The notes under the pieces are model-generated. The model made no database searches. It had not been told where the DNA came from and was given only the letters and a program-made list of their open reading frames with translations. 64,000 nucleotides of DNA from Marinomonas spartinae (lineage in GTDB: Bacteria; Pseudomonadota; Gammaproteobacteria; Pseudomonadales; Marinomonadaceae), in the NCBI RefSeq assembly GCF_900089775.1, contig NZ_FLOB01000001.1, forward strand, positions 744,001 to 808,000. Reading direction: 5' to 3'. Position numbers and translations under genes: made by a program. Within the stretch, counting starts at the first letter, position 1, and every line of letters begins with the position of its first letter. Shown one piece after another: positions 36,255 through 45,443 of this stretch.

Positions 36255-37406
36255 ATGGCAGTTTTTTGTCGTCATGTGCTGTGTTGGTTTTTTCTGTTGC
36301 TGTCCAGTGTGAGTTGGGCAGCAACAGCATCAAACTCTGCTCCACAAACGCCTGAGCAAGCAAAGCAGCAAATTGAAGCATTAAAGAAAGATCTACAAAA
36401 GCTCAATCGTTGGATGCGGGAAGTGAAATCGCAACGGTCTGATGTGGAAAATCAATTGGAGAGCAAGGAAAAAGCCATCCAAAATCTGATGAAGCAAATT
36501 GATCAGCTAAAAGAGAGCTTAAAAAAGGGAGAAAAACAGCTCTCGAAGCTGAAGATTCAGCAGGGCGACCTGCAGCTCAGTATTCAACAACAAAACTCAC
36601 AAATAGCCGCCCAATTGAGGGCGGTTTATCGTTCTGGCAAACAAGAAGCCATTAAATTTTTGCTGAATGGCTCGGGCAAAGATGTTGATCGATTAGTTCA
36701 TTACAATCGTTATGTATCCGATGCCCGTCAATCCCTTATTAATGGTTATGCCAGCCAAGTGAATGATCTCAACTTGGTGGAAAAAAGTATCCGTAGCAAG
36801 CGTGCACAACAAGCACAAGAACAAGCATCTTTGCTTACTCAGCGTGACAAGTTAAAGAAAGAAAAACAAAGTCGTCGTCAGCTATTGGCGAAGCTTGATC
36901 AAGACTTAAAGAAAGGCAGTCAACGCTCCGAGCAGATAAAAAAGAACCAGAAGCAATTAGAAAGTGTATTAAAACAGCTTGAAGAAGCACTGGCTGATAT
37001 AAAACTACCAGATCAGGATGTGCCTTTTTCATCACAAAAAGGTAAGTTAGTGTCACCACTGAGACCCTTGGTTAAACTGCCTTCAGATGGAAGCATCAAT
37101 TTGGGTGGGGTGACGTTAAAAGGTAAAGAAGGCGAGCCGGTTCATGCTATTTTCAATGGACGTGTGGTGTTTGCCGACTGGTTAAGAGGGTTTGGCTTTT
37201 TACTTATTATTGACCATGGTAATGGTTATATGTCTTTGTATGGTTACAACCAAAGTTTGCTTAAAGAGGTCGGAGAATGGGTCAATGCGAATGACGTTAT
37301 TGCCACCGTTGGTAGCTCGGGTGGTCGTTCTGAACCCGCATTGTTTTTTGCTATTCGCCATGATGGCACGCCACTTAAGCCACTTGCGTGGATAAGGCGG
37401 CGTTAG
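36255..37406 (+). CDS. envC: EnvC: murein hydrolase activator with degenerate LytM domain
   Basis: The 383-residue periplasmic protein has a signal peptide (cleavage after SWAATA, about residue 24), a long coiled coil (about 30-250) and a C-terminal LytM/M23 domain (about 285-383). The Zn ligands of active M23 enzymes are missing: the HxxxD and HxH positions read without His (LYGYNQ, ALFFAIRH). This is the hallmark of EnvC, which does not cut murein but activates the AmiA/AmiB amidases at the division site through FtsEX. Residue numbers are approximate. Confidence 0.92.
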   Translation: MAVFCRHVLCWFFLLLSSVSWAATASNSAPQTPEQAKQQIEALKKDLQKLNRWMREVKSQRSDVENQLESKEKAIQNLMKQIDQLKESLKKGEKQLSKLKIQQGDLQLSIQQQNSQIAAQLRAVYRSGKQEAIKFLLNGSGKDVDRLVHYNRYVSDARQSLINGYASQVNDLNLVEKSIRSKRAQQAQEQASLLTQRDKLKKEKQSRRQLLAKLDQDLKKGSQRSEQIKKNQKQLESVLKQLEEALADIKLPDQDVPFSSQKGKLVSPLRPLVKLPSDGSINLGGVTLKGKEGEPVHAIFNGRVVFADWLRGFGFLLIIDHGNGYMSLYGYNQSLLKEVGEWVNANDVIATVGSSGGRSEPALFFAIRHDGTPLKPLAWIRRR

Positions 37407-37460
37407 TGGAGGGCGGCTCATCTCCATAATGAGTCACCAAAGATAACAACAGGAAAAAAT

Positions 37461-38774
37461 ATGATGAAGTTCTTAAGTCGAGGAATGGTGTGTTTGTTGG
37501 TGGCGTTTTCTATGCAGCCAAGTTTTGCAGCAGATACCTCTAGTGCCAAGAAGGGCGTAGCAGTCAGCGATAAAGGAGTAGAGAACTCGACATTACCGTT
37601 GTCGCAAATACAAGCTTTTGTGGAAACCTTTGAAACGATCCGTGACACCTACGTACATCCCATGTCGGATCAACAAATTCTCAATAAAGCGCTCAAAGGC
37701 ATGGTGTCTGGCTTGGATCCCCATTCTGAGTATCTGACGAAGGAGGAAGTGAAAGATTTTGATCAACTAACGACAGGGGAGTACGCTGGTGTTGGGGTCG
37801 AAGTGGAGCTGAAAAATAATAAGCTGGTAATTGTGTCCCCTATCGATGGTTCTCCCGCCGCTAAAGCTGGCATCTTACCTGGAGACGTTATTGTGAAGGT
37901 CGGTAATACGGTGGTTACCGATATGGGCTTTGAAGATGTCATGAACCTGATGCGAGGCGATGCAGGCACGACGCTGTCGCTTGATATTGAGCGTCATGGA
38001 AAGATCAAGCATTTTAGCCTTAAACGTCAGATGATTGCCGATAATAGTGTCTCAACAAAATGGCTAGGCAATAACATTGCCTATTTGCGCATCAGCCAGT
38101 TCCAAGGTGACACGGCCCAAGAGTTTTATAAAGCGATTAAGAAACTGAAAGGGCAAAAGCCAATTAAGGGCGTTGTGTTAGACCTTAGAAACAACCCAGG
38201 TGGGGTGTTACAAGCGGCGGTGGGCGTGGTAGATGCCTTTATTAATAAAGGCATGATTGTTTATACCAAAGGCCGAGACGATGTGTCGAAGAGTCAATTT
38301 AGAGCGACATCGAAAAACACTCTGTTACCAAACGTGCCTTTAGTCGTGCTCGTCAACCAGGGCTCTGCATCTGCCTCTGAGATTGTTTCAGGAGCTTTGC
38401 AAGATCATCATCGCGGCTTGATTGTTGGGACAAATACCTTTGGTAAGGGCTCTGTTCAAACCTTGATCCCTTTGTCGAATGGTGCTGCTGTGAAGTTGAC
38501 GACTGCGTTGTATTACACACCTAATGGGCGCTCTATTCAAGCTCAAGGCATTACTCCTGATCTTGTTGTTCCCCAAGCTACTTTAAGTTTGGCTAAGGAG
38601 CCATTCATCGTGAAAGAGTCTGAATTGAACGGCCATCTAAGTAATGGAACAGGTGGGGCGGATCGTTTTGATACGCAAGGTGCTAAATTAAGTTCGTTAG
38701 CGAAAAAAGATTTTCAGTTGTTTCAAGCGGTGACCATTTTGAAAACACTGCCTAAGTTTGGTCACCGTTCTTGA
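37461..38774 (+). CDS. ctpA: C-terminal processing peptidase (S41), CtpA type
   Basis: The 437-residue periplasmic serine protease has a signal peptide (cleavage after SFAA, about 24), a PDZ domain (about 100-185: YAGVGVEVELKNNKLVIVSPIDGSPAAKAGILPGDVIVKV) and an S41 protease core. The nucleophile is Ser in QGSASASEIVSGAL and the general base is Lys in TFGKGSVQT. CtpA with its lipoprotein partner LbcA trims murein hydrolases in Pseudomonas, which fits its place after envC. The start is MMKF; the second Met is equally possible. Confidence 0.93.
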   Translation: MMKFLSRGMVCLLVAFSMQPSFAADTSSAKKGVAVSDKGVENSTLPLSQIQAFVETFETIRDTYVHPMSDQQILNKALKGMVSGLDPHSEYLTKEEVKDFDQLTTGEYAGVGVEVELKNNKLVIVSPIDGSPAAKAGILPGDVIVKVGNTVVTDMGFEDVMNLMRGDAGTTLSLDIERHGKIKHFSLKRQMIADNSVSTKWLGNNIAYLRISQFQGDTAQEFYKAIKKLKGQKPIKGVVLDLRNNPGGVLQAAVGVVDAFINKGMIVYTKGRDDVSKSQFRATSKNTLLPNVPLVVLVNQGSASASEIVSGALQDHHRGLIVGTNTFGKGSVQTLIPLSNGAAVKLTTALYYTPNGRSIQAQGITPDLVVPQATLSLAKEPFIVKESELNGHLSNGTGGADRFDTQGAKLSSLAKKDFQLFQAVTILKTLPKFGHRS

Positions 38775-38785
38775 GAGAGTTTATT

Positions 38786-39811
38786 GTGAAAGTTGTTCTC
38801 ATTAAGCGAATGATGCGCTTGTTTGTCATGCTATATCTAGGCCTGATCACATGTGTGTCTTTTGCTCATGAAAGTCATCCAGTGTCTTATCATGCGCAGG
38901 CTTCGAAAGAGTCTGCGAGTTTTTTGGCCTTAACCTCTTGGCTATCCTCCTTGCCGGGGCCACTGAAGAGTATGCCAGTGTCGTCTGTGGAAGAATCAGG
39001 GTTTATGATGTTTGATGCTTTAAACCCTGAGCAGCAAGATGATAATCGTCCGTTGATGCTGCAAACCATTGATGATCGTGTGGTCGATAGACAAAAGTCT
39101 AAATCACCAACTAATGGTCCGTCGTTACTTGGTAGAAAAGTGAGGATTGCGATTTTGATTGATGACCTTGGTTATAATCGCAGAGGGATGCTGGGGGCTT
39201 TACAACTGCCTAAAGAGGTGGCACTAGCCATCCTACCAATGACGCCATTTGCCCATCAAACGGCGGTGCGCTCTAAAGAGCAAGGACGATTAACCATGCT
39301 ACATGCGCCAATGGAGAATGAAAGGGAATTAAAACTAGGACCTGGCGGACTGTATGCGCGGATGTCGGAAAAGGAGCTGAAAGCTGCGTTGACAAAAGAT
39401 ATTGATAGCCTGCCAGGAATTCAAGGCGTGAATAATCACATGGGAAGTTTGCTGACCGCCAACCAAAAGTCAATGAATTGGGTGATGCAGACCTTGAAAC
39501 AGCATCATTTGTTTTTTATAGACAGTTTAACGTCTTCTCATAGTGTGGCGGGAAAAACAGCGAAAAAATATGGGCTAAAAACCACCACGCGGGATGTTTT
39601 TTTGGATAACATTCGCACAGAAAAAGCCATAGATCGTCAGTTTTCCCATTTGATTAAGGTCGCAAAACATCGAGGTGAGGCGATGGCAATTGGTCATCCT
39701 TATCCAGAAACCTTGTCCTATTTGAAGAAGCGTTTAACGCAACTCAATAAAGATGGTGTTGTACTGGTTCCTTTATCGCAAATACTCAGTCATAACGCTC
39801 CTTCTTTATAG
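38786..39811 (+). CDS. Divergent polysaccharide deacetylase family protein (YibQ)
   Basis: The 341-residue exported protein has an N-terminal hydrophobic signal (LFVMLYLGLITCVSFA), a variable linker and a divergent NodB-like deacetylase domain (about 125-335: RIAILIDDLGYNRRGMLGALQLPKEVALAILP, GVNNHMGSLLT, FFIDSLTSSHSVAG, GEAMAIGHPYPETL). Metal-site residues Asp and His of the divergent family are present. I take GTG 38786, with GAGAG seven bases upstream, over TTG 38771, which overlaps the ctpA stop; ATG 38810 is a third option. YibQ follows envC and ctpA in many genomes. The substrate is unknown, probably a cell-wall glycan. Confidence 0.85.
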   Translation: MKVVLIKRMMRLFVMLYLGLITCVSFAHESHPVSYHAQASKESASFLALTSWLSSLPGPLKSMPVSSVEESGFMMFDALNPEQQDDNRPLMLQTIDDRVVDRQKSKSPTNGPSLLGRKVRIAILIDDLGYNRRGMLGALQLPKEVALAILPMTPFAHQTAVRSKEQGRLTMLHAPMENERELKLGPGGLYARMSEKELKAALTKDIDSLPGIQGVNNHMGSLLTANQKSMNWVMQTLKQHHLFFIDSLTSSHSVAGKTAKKYGLKTTTRDVFLDNIRTEKAIDRQFSHLIKVAKHRGEAMAIGHPYPETLSYLKKRLTQLNKDGVVLVPLSQILSHNAPSL

Positions 39812-39826
39812 TCATCTTGGTCATTC

Positions 39827-39852
39827 CTGAGGCTGCTTTTGAGCAGCTTCAG
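39827..39852. terminator. Hairpin after yibQ
   Basis: CTGAGGCTGC pairs with GCAGCTTCAG (one G-T pair) around TTTTGA, 15 bp after the yibQ stop. The stem is strong, but only a weak T-stretch follows, so it may be a terminator or a 3' stabilising hairpin. Confidence 0.55.
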
Positions 39853-40241
39853 ACGAGAGTTTTCTTGTTGCCCTATTCTAAGGGCTTGCCTCTCGGTCTT
39901 TTTGAAAGGCTGTCGTAGCACTTTTGTAAAAAGACAATTTCCGGAGTTTTTTGATAGAAAAAACGGATTTTTTGACAAACTTTTCTGTTCTTTTTGTCTA
40001 TATTTAAGGGGTGATGAGCACTTCTCATAAATAACTTGCTAAGCCTTGTTATCCACATTCTTAATGGCGTCGATTATTGCTTTTTTTCGGTGCGATGTTC
40101 TTTGCTGTCCCAAATATAATCCTTAAAATGTTTAATTTATAGTTTTTTGTGCTTTCCATTTATCTATATCCGCTATTTTATTTCAAAGATTTGCTTTTTT
40201 GATATTGACCAATTTTTGTGCACGGATTAATCTTGTGTGTG

Positions 40242-40259
40242 AAAAATGTGCACATTTTT
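40242..40259. promoter_or_regulatory. 18-bp palindrome upstream of livJ
   Basis: AAAAATGTGCACATTTTT is a perfect palindrome 113-130 bp before livJ. A second GTGCAC with T-rich flank lies 30 bp upstream, at 40218-40223. It is the main structure in the 560-bp gap 39812-40371, which is strongly AT-rich and has no credible ORF. The pair looks like an operator for a dimeric repressor, perhaps responding to branched-chain amino acids. Confidence 0.5.
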
Positions 40260-40371
40260 TATAAAAAAAATAAATAGTTCCATTTTTATCATCATTTCTT
40301 TGGTTTTAATTTTCTGGAACGCTTCTTGCTATTTAATAAAAACGATAAATAAAAAAGTGGGAGCTCTAAAC

Positions 40372-41484
40372 ATGTCAAATGCAACTTTAAGAAAAACGTT
40401 ACTTTCCATTGCGGTAGCAGGTGCTGCGACCTTAGCGCAAGCTGATGTGAATATCGGTGTGGCGGGTCCATTTACCGGTGCCAATGCAGCATTTGGTAAG
40501 CAGTTGTGGGAAGGGGCCAAAAAAGCGGCAGCCGACATTAATGCTGCAGGCGGTATTGATGGTGAAAAGATTAACTTGATTAAAGCGGATGATGCTTGTG
40601 AGCCAAAACAAGCCTTGTCTGTTGCAAACCGATTAGTGGACTCTGATGATGTTGTGGCGGTGGTCGGTCACTTCTGCTCCTCTTCTAGTATTCCTGCATC
40701 AAACGTTTACGCTGACGCTGGCGTGTTGATGGTTAACCCCGCTTCTACTAGCCCTATCTTAACTGATCGTGGACTACCCAATGTATTCCGTGTTTGTGGC
40801 CGTGATGATCAGCAAGGTGACGTCGCTGCAAGCTATATCGTGGATACATTAAAAGCCAAACGTGTTGCTATCATTAATGATAAAACCACTTATGGTAAAG
40901 GCTTGGCAGACGCCATGAAGAAAACGCTAAATGGCTATGGTGTTAAAGAAGTGATGTATGAAGGTTTGACTCGTGGTGAGAAAGACTTTAATGCTTTGGT
41001 AACGAAAATTCGTTCAGTAAACGCCGACTTGGTTTACTTCGGTGGTCTTCATTCTGAAGCGGGCCCATTGGTTCGTCAGCTCCGTGATCAAGGTTCAAAG
41101 GCCATCTTTATGTCTGGTGACGGTATCGTGTCCGATGAGTTTGTAACAGTGGCAGGTGGTGCGAAATACGTCAATGGCGTCTACATGACCTTTGGTGCTA
41201 ATCCAACTAGCTACCCTGCAGGTAAAGCGGTTGTTAAAGAATTCCGTGATAGTGGTTATGAGCCAGAAGGTTACACACTTTACGCCTACACCGCGATGCA
41301 AGTAGTCGCTGAATCCCTTGCCAAAACTAATCTAGATCCTGTGGAAGCTGCGACTTGGCTGCATTCTCACTCAGTCAATACTGTTATGGGTAAGAAAACC
41401 TTTGATAAAAAAGGGGATCTAACCGTATCCGACTATGTCATGTATAAGTGGGATGACAAAGGTAAATACCATCAACTTGACTAA
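40372..41484 (+). CDS. livJ: Branched-chain amino acid ABC transporter binding protein
   Basis: The 370-residue periplasmic binding protein is of the Leu/Ile/Val type I fold. The signal peptide is about residues 1-24 (LLSIAVAGAATLAQA). The mature part starts DVNIGVAGPFTGANAAFGKQLWEGAKKA and has AVVGHFCSSSSIPASNVYADAGVLMVNPASTSP, the amino-acid pocket region. GGGAG eight bases before ATG 40372 fixes the start; the open frame from 40246 has no ribosome site and would bury the signal. It is the first gene of livJHMGF. Confidence 0.94.
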   Translation: MSNATLRKTLLSIAVAGAATLAQADVNIGVAGPFTGANAAFGKQLWEGAKKAAADINAAGGIDGEKINLIKADDACEPKQALSVANRLVDSDDVVAVVGHFCSSSSIPASNVYADAGVLMVNPASTSPILTDRGLPNVFRVCGRDDQQGDVAASYIVDTLKAKRVAIINDKTTYGKGLADAMKKTLNGYGVKEVMYEGLTRGEKDFNALVTKIRSVNADLVYFGGLHSEAGPLVRQLRDQGSKAIFMSGDGIVSDEFVTVAGGAKYVNGVYMTFGANPTSYPAGKAVVKEFRDSGYEPEGYTLYAYTAMQVVAESLAKTNLDPVEAATWLHSHSVNTVMGKKTFDKKGDLTVSDYVMYKWDDKGKYHQLD

Positions 41485-41509
41485 TTGCCCTAATTAGTTG
41501 GTTTACTTG

Positions 41510-41535
41510 CTCATTGGTATATAGATACCAATGAG
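41510..41535 (+). terminator. Hairpin between livJ and livH
   Basis: CTCATTGGTAT and ATACCAATGAG form a perfect 11-bp stem with a 4-base loop ATAG. No T-run follows. Such hairpins after binding-protein genes usually cause partial termination or protect the 3' end, so that livJ mRNA exceeds livHMGF mRNA. Confidence 0.6.
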
Positions 41536-41572
41536 CCTGTCTTTAGTTTATTCCCCCCCATGAGGTTTTACG

Positions 41573-42484
41573 ATGGATATCGTTCTCCAGCAGCTGGTTA
41601 ATGGGTTAACACTTGGTTCTGTTTATGGACTTATTGCGATCGGTTATACAATGGTATATGGCATTATTGGGATGATTAACTTCGCCCATGGCGATGTTTA
41701 CATGGTCTCGGCTTATCTCACCGCTATCGCGATTGCATTACTTACTTTTTTTGGCGTGCAATCTTTTCCTTTCATACTGATTGGCACGTTGATTTTTACA
41801 ATTATTGTCACGGGGGCGTATGGTTGGGTGATCGAGCGGGTGGCATATCGTCCACTGCGCAATTCAAGCCGTCTTTCTGTTCTGATTTCTGCAATTGGTA
41901 TGTCGTTAATTTTACAAAACTATGTGCAATTGAGTCAGGGCCCTAATCAACAGGGTGTACCAACGTTATTGTCTGGAGCCATTCGTTTTCATGTTGGTGA
42001 TGGCTTTGTTCAAATTACTTATATGAAAATATTGATTTTGTTGATTGCCTTTGCCGGCATGGGGGTTTTGACTTACATCATTCAGAAAACCAAGTTGGGG
42101 CGCATGTGTCGTGCGACGCAACAAGATAGAAAAATGGCGTCGATTTTAGGGATTGATACTGACAAAGTGATTTCTTCCGTGTTCGTCATTGGCTCTTCTA
42201 TGGCCGCCTTAGCCGGTGTTTTGGTGACCTTGGATTATGGTTCGTTTGATTTCTATATCGGCTTTATTATGGGGATCAAAGCCTTTACTGCTGCGGTACT
42301 TGGTGGCATTGGATCATTACCTGGCGCCATGCTTGGGGGCATAATTCTTGGGTTGTCCGAATCCTTATTTGCAGGCTTAATCAGCTCTGACTATAAGGAT
42401 GTGTTTTCTTTCTCTCTACTTGTGCTTATTTTGATTATTCGCCCAAGTGGTCTTCTTGGTAAACCTGCCGTGGAGAAAGTGTAA
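41573..42484 (+). CDS. livH: Branched-chain amino acid ABC permease LivH
   Basis: The 303-residue inner-membrane permease has about eight helices. The conserved LTLGSVYGLIAIGYTMVYGIIGMINFAHGDVYMVSAY opens the protein, and the EAA-like coupling loop GRMCRATQQDRKMASILGI contacts LivG/LivF. AFTAAVLGGIGSLPGAMLGGIILG is also typical. The ATG is preceded by GAGG. The stop directly abuts the livM start. Confidence 0.95.
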   Translation: MDIVLQQLVNGLTLGSVYGLIAIGYTMVYGIIGMINFAHGDVYMVSAYLTAIAIALLTFFGVQSFPFILIGTLIFTIIVTGAYGWVIERVAYRPLRNSSRLSVLISAIGMSLILQNYVQLSQGPNQQGVPTLLSGAIRFHVGDGFVQITYMKILILLIAFAGMGVLTYIIQKTKLGRMCRATQQDRKMASILGIDTDKVISSVFVIGSSMAALAGVLVTLDYGSFDFYIGFIMGIKAFTAAVLGGIGSLPGAMLGGIILGLSESLFAGLISSDYKDVFSFSLLVLILIIRPSGLLGKPAVEKV

Positions 42485-43756
42485 ATGACTCAGACTGATA
42501 TTAGTTACAAAAAAAGTGGGACTGATGCCATTATCGCAGCGTTGATGGCACTGGTGGTTTTCGGACCCATCATGGGGATCGTTCTCAATGGTTACCAATT
42601 TAAGCTGAGCTTTGATCGAGTATTCGTGATTGTTGCGATTGTGTTTGTTGGGCGTTTTTTGATGTCGACTTTCTTTCAAACGCATCGTGGCAAGATGATG
42701 GCATTTCGTTATACCAATAATAACGATGGTGTGACTGTCTTACCCCCAAATCATAAATCCCAAATGGTTTGGATTATTCCACTAGTGATGGTCATTGGCC
42801 TTTTAGTGCCCTTCATTGCTTCCAAGTATGTGCTCACGATTGTTATTTTGGGGTTGATTTATGTCTTACTGGGGCTGGGTCTTAATATCGTTGTGGGGCT
42901 GGCAGGTTTATTGGACTTAGGCTTCGTGGGGTTCTATGCCATTGGCGCCTATGGTTTGGCGCTAGGGTATAATCATCTCGGCTTGGGATTTTGGTCTATG
43001 TTGCCAATTGCAGCGATTTTAGCTGCGTGTGCTGGGGCAATTTTGGGTTTCCCTGTGCTTCGAATGCACGGTGATTATCTTGCGATTGTTACGCTTGGTT
43101 TCGGTGAGATTATTCGTCTTGTACTCACCAACTGGCAGTCATTTACCCATGGGCCAAATGGTATCACAGCCCCTGCGCCGACTTTATTTGGTTTGGAATT
43201 TAAGCGGCGTTCTGCCCATGGCGAAACCTTTCATGAGTTCTTTAATGTACCTTATGATTCTGCTCATAAGTACATGTTTGTCTATTTAGTCTTGTTTGTC
43301 GTTGTGTGGGCGGTGTTGTTTATCAAACATCGTTTAGTCAAGATGCCCATTGGCCGAGCTTGGGAAGCCTTGCGTGAAGATGAGATTGCTTGTCGTTCGC
43401 TAGGCCTTAATCATGTGTTAGTGAAATTGTCTGCGTTTATGATGGGGGCTGCGATAGCCGGTATTGCTGGTGTGTTCTTTGCAACTTATCAAGGCTTTAT
43501 TAACCCCACTTCATTTACCTTCTTCGAATCTGCTCTGATTCTTGCCATCGTCGTTCTTGGCGGGATGGGGTCAACGGTAGGTGTGGTGATTGCTGCGTTC
43601 TGTTTAACGGTATTGCCTGAGCTACTAAGGGAAGTGGCGCAATATCGTATTTTGTTATTCGGAATTTTGATGGTCGTCATGATGATTTGGAAACCTCGTG
43701 GTCTTGTTCGTGTCACTCGACGTGGCTTTGCTCGAAAAGAAGGGGTGGTGAAATGA
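42485..43756 (+). CDS. livM: Branched-chain amino acid ABC permease LivM
   Basis: The 423-residue permease belongs to the long LivM type, with about 120 extra N-terminal residues that include membrane helices before the conserved core. That core has YVLLGLGLNIVVGLAGLLDLGFVGFYAIGAYGLA and the coupling loop IGRAWEALREDEIACRSLGLN. It pairs with LivH to form the channel. Its start follows the livH stop with no gap, and its stop overlaps livG by ATGA. Confidence 0.95.
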   Translation: MTQTDISYKKSGTDAIIAALMALVVFGPIMGIVLNGYQFKLSFDRVFVIVAIVFVGRFLMSTFFQTHRGKMMAFRYTNNNDGVTVLPPNHKSQMVWIIPLVMVIGLLVPFIASKYVLTIVILGLIYVLLGLGLNIVVGLAGLLDLGFVGFYAIGAYGLALGYNHLGLGFWSMLPIAAILAACAGAILGFPVLRMHGDYLAIVTLGFGEIIRLVLTNWQSFTHGPNGITAPAPTLFGLEFKRRSAHGETFHEFFNVPYDSAHKYMFVYLVLFVVVWAVLFIKHRLVKMPIGRAWEALREDEIACRSLGLNHVLVKLSAFMMGAAIAGIAGVFFATYQGFINPTSFTFFESALILAIVVLGGMGSTVGVVIAAFCLTVLPELLREVAQYRILLFGILMVVMMIWKPRGLVRVTRRGFARKEGVVK

Positions 43757-44634
43757 GCCAAGAGAACATCTTAACTGTAGAAAACTTGGTCATGCACTTT
43801 GGTGGCATCAAGGCCCTTAATGATGTGACGTTTAATATAAAACGTGGTTCGGTATCGGCTTTAATTGGGCCAAATGGTGCTGGGAAAACAACAGTGTTCA
43901 ATTGTCTGACTGGCTTTTATAAAGCAACGGGTGGACACATTATGTTGTCAGCAAATAGCAAAGACACCAGTGTCATTAAAGTGTTGGGCGAGCCATTTAA
44001 GGTAACTGACTTTATCTCCCCTGTCGCTTTTTATCAGCGTTTAAAATATAAAATGTTTGGTGGTTCGCATTTGGTGAACCGTGCCGGATTGTCACGGACT
44101 TTCCAGAATATTCGCTTATTTAAAGAAATGTCCGTGGTAGAAAACCTATTAGTTGCTCAGCATATGCGAGCGAATCGAAACCTTTTAGCTGGTATTTTCA
44201 ATACCTCTTCTTATAAAAGATCAGAAGATGAAGCGTTAGAGCGAGCTTTTTATTGGTTGGGTGTAGTGGATTTGACCGAGTTTGCTAATCGCTTGGCGGG
44301 TGAGTTGTCTTATGGTCAGCAGCGCCGTTTAGAAATTGCGCGTGCGATGTGTACCAATCCAGAAATTATTTGTTTGGATGAGCCCGCAGCGGGGTTGAAC
44401 CCTTCAGAAACAGAGGCGTTGACCAAAATGATACGCGTACTGCGCGATCAGCATAATACGACAGTGTTACTGATTGAGCATGATATGGGTATGGTCATGG
44501 ATATCTCGGACTATATTGTGGTACTGGATCATGGTGAAGTGATTGCTAAAGGGAATCCAGATGACATTAAGAATAATCCTAAAGTCATTGCGGCGTATCT
44601 TGGCGCAGAAGAAGGTGAGGAGGTGACCCTATGA
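43753..44634 (+). CDS. livG: Branched-chain amino acid ABC ATPase LivG
   Basis: The 293-residue ATPase has Walker A GPNGAGKTT, signature LSYGQQRRLEIARAM, Walker B IICLDEPAAGLNP and switch IEHDMGMVM. The insert of about 40 residues after Walker A (LSANSKDTSVIKVLGEPFKVTDFISP) is larger than in E. coli LivG. The ATG at 43753 gives ATGA overlap with livM; an earlier open frame from 43687 lies inside livM and is rejected. Confidence 0.95.
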   Translation: MSQENILTVENLVMHFGGIKALNDVTFNIKRGSVSALIGPNGAGKTTVFNCLTGFYKATGGHIMLSANSKDTSVIKVLGEPFKVTDFISPVAFYQRLKYKMFGGSHLVNRAGLSRTFQNIRLFKEMSVVENLLVAQHMRANRNLLAGIFNTSSYKRSEDEALERAFYWLGVVDLTEFANRLAGELSYGQQRRLEIARAMCTNPEIICLDEPAAGLNPSETEALTKMIRVLRDQHNTTVLLIEHDMGMVMDISDYIVVLDHGEVIAKGNPDDIKNNPKVIAAYLGAEEGEEVTL

Positions 44635-45344
44635 CAACCTTGATGGAGTTTAAAGAGGTTGATGTCCATTACGGTCCAATCCAAGCATTAAAGAAAGTGT
44701 CGCTAACGGTGACGGAAGGGGAAATTGTCACCTTAATTGGTGCCAACGGAGCAGGTAAGTCAACTTTATTAATGTCTATTTTCGGCCAACCTCGCATTTC
44801 ATCAGGAGAAATTGTCTATCGAGGTGAGGATATTTCGCAGAAAAGCGCGCACTATGTGGCGTCTCATGGATTGGCCCAGTCTCCGGAAGGACGTCGCATT
44901 TTTCCTGGCATGTCGGTAGAAGAGAACCTGTTAATGGGGACGATTCCCATTGGCATGGAGCACGCGGAGAAAGATATGCAGCATATGTTTGAGCTGTTTC
45001 CTCGACTGAAAGAGCGTCGCAACCAGCGGGCGTCAACCATGTCGGGTGGTGAACAGCAAATGCTGGCTATTGCTCGTGCCCTGATGAGTCGTCCTAAGCT
45101 GCTATTATTAGATGAACCAAGTTTGGGACTCGCGCCGATTATTGTTAAGCAAATTTTTAAAATTTTGGAAGATGTTGCCAGCACTGGGATGACTATCTTT
45201 CTTGTTGAGCAAAATGCGAACCATGCTTTAAAACTTGCTGACCGCGGTTATGTAATGGTAAATGGAGAAATTCGTTTAACTGGTACAGGCCAAGAGTTGC
45301 TAGTGAACCCAGAAGTACGTGAGGCTTACTTAGGCGGCCATTGA
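44631..45344 (+). CDS. livF: Branched-chain amino acid ABC ATPase LivF
   Basis: The 237-residue second ATPase has Walker A GANGAGKST, the LivF-type QSPEGRRIFPGMSVEENLLMG, signature MSGGEQQMLAIARALM, Walker B LLLLDEPSLGLAP and VEQNANHAL. It overlaps livG by ATGA. The operon ends with a strong terminator 35 bp later. Confidence 0.95.
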   Translation: MTTLMEFKEVDVHYGPIQALKKVSLTVTEGEIVTLIGANGAGKSTLLMSIFGQPRISSGEIVYRGEDISQKSAHYVASHGLAQSPEGRRIFPGMSVEENLLMGTIPIGMEHAEKDMQHMFELFPRLKERRNQRASTMSGGEQQMLAIARALMSRPKLLLLDEPSLGLAPIIVKQIFKILEDVASTGMTIFLVEQNANHALKLADRGYVMVNGEIRLTGTGQELLVNPEVREAYLGGH

Positions 45345-45379
45345 TCCATTATGTAAGGGTCTAACGTTGGTTATCAACA

Positions 45380-45416
45380 AAAACAGTGGGCTTATTGTAT
45401 AAGTCCACTGTTTTTT
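45380..45416. terminator. Bidirectional terminator after livF
   Basis: AAAACAGTGG and CCACTGTTTT, continued by CTTAT and ATAAG with one G-T mismatch between, form a 15-bp stem with loop TGT. A-run and T-run lie on the two sides. It also ends the convergent immunity gene. Confidence 0.88.
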
Positions 45417-45443
45417 CTATCGATGTTCTCAGGTAAAGCTGGG

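Noticed and set aside
36255..37406. EnvC as an active LytM endopeptidase
   Set aside because: The zinc-binding His and Asp positions are not conserved, which is normal for EnvC, so it is an activator rather than a hydrolase.
39972..40004. TTGACA as a possible -35 box far upstream of livJ
   Set aside because: The nearest TATATT lies 21 bp away, too far for a normal promoter, and the livJ start is nearly 370 bp downstream.
40246..40371. Longer LivJ beginning at 40246
   Set aside because: It would place 42 residues before a normal signal peptide, and the GGGAG site belongs to ATG 40372.
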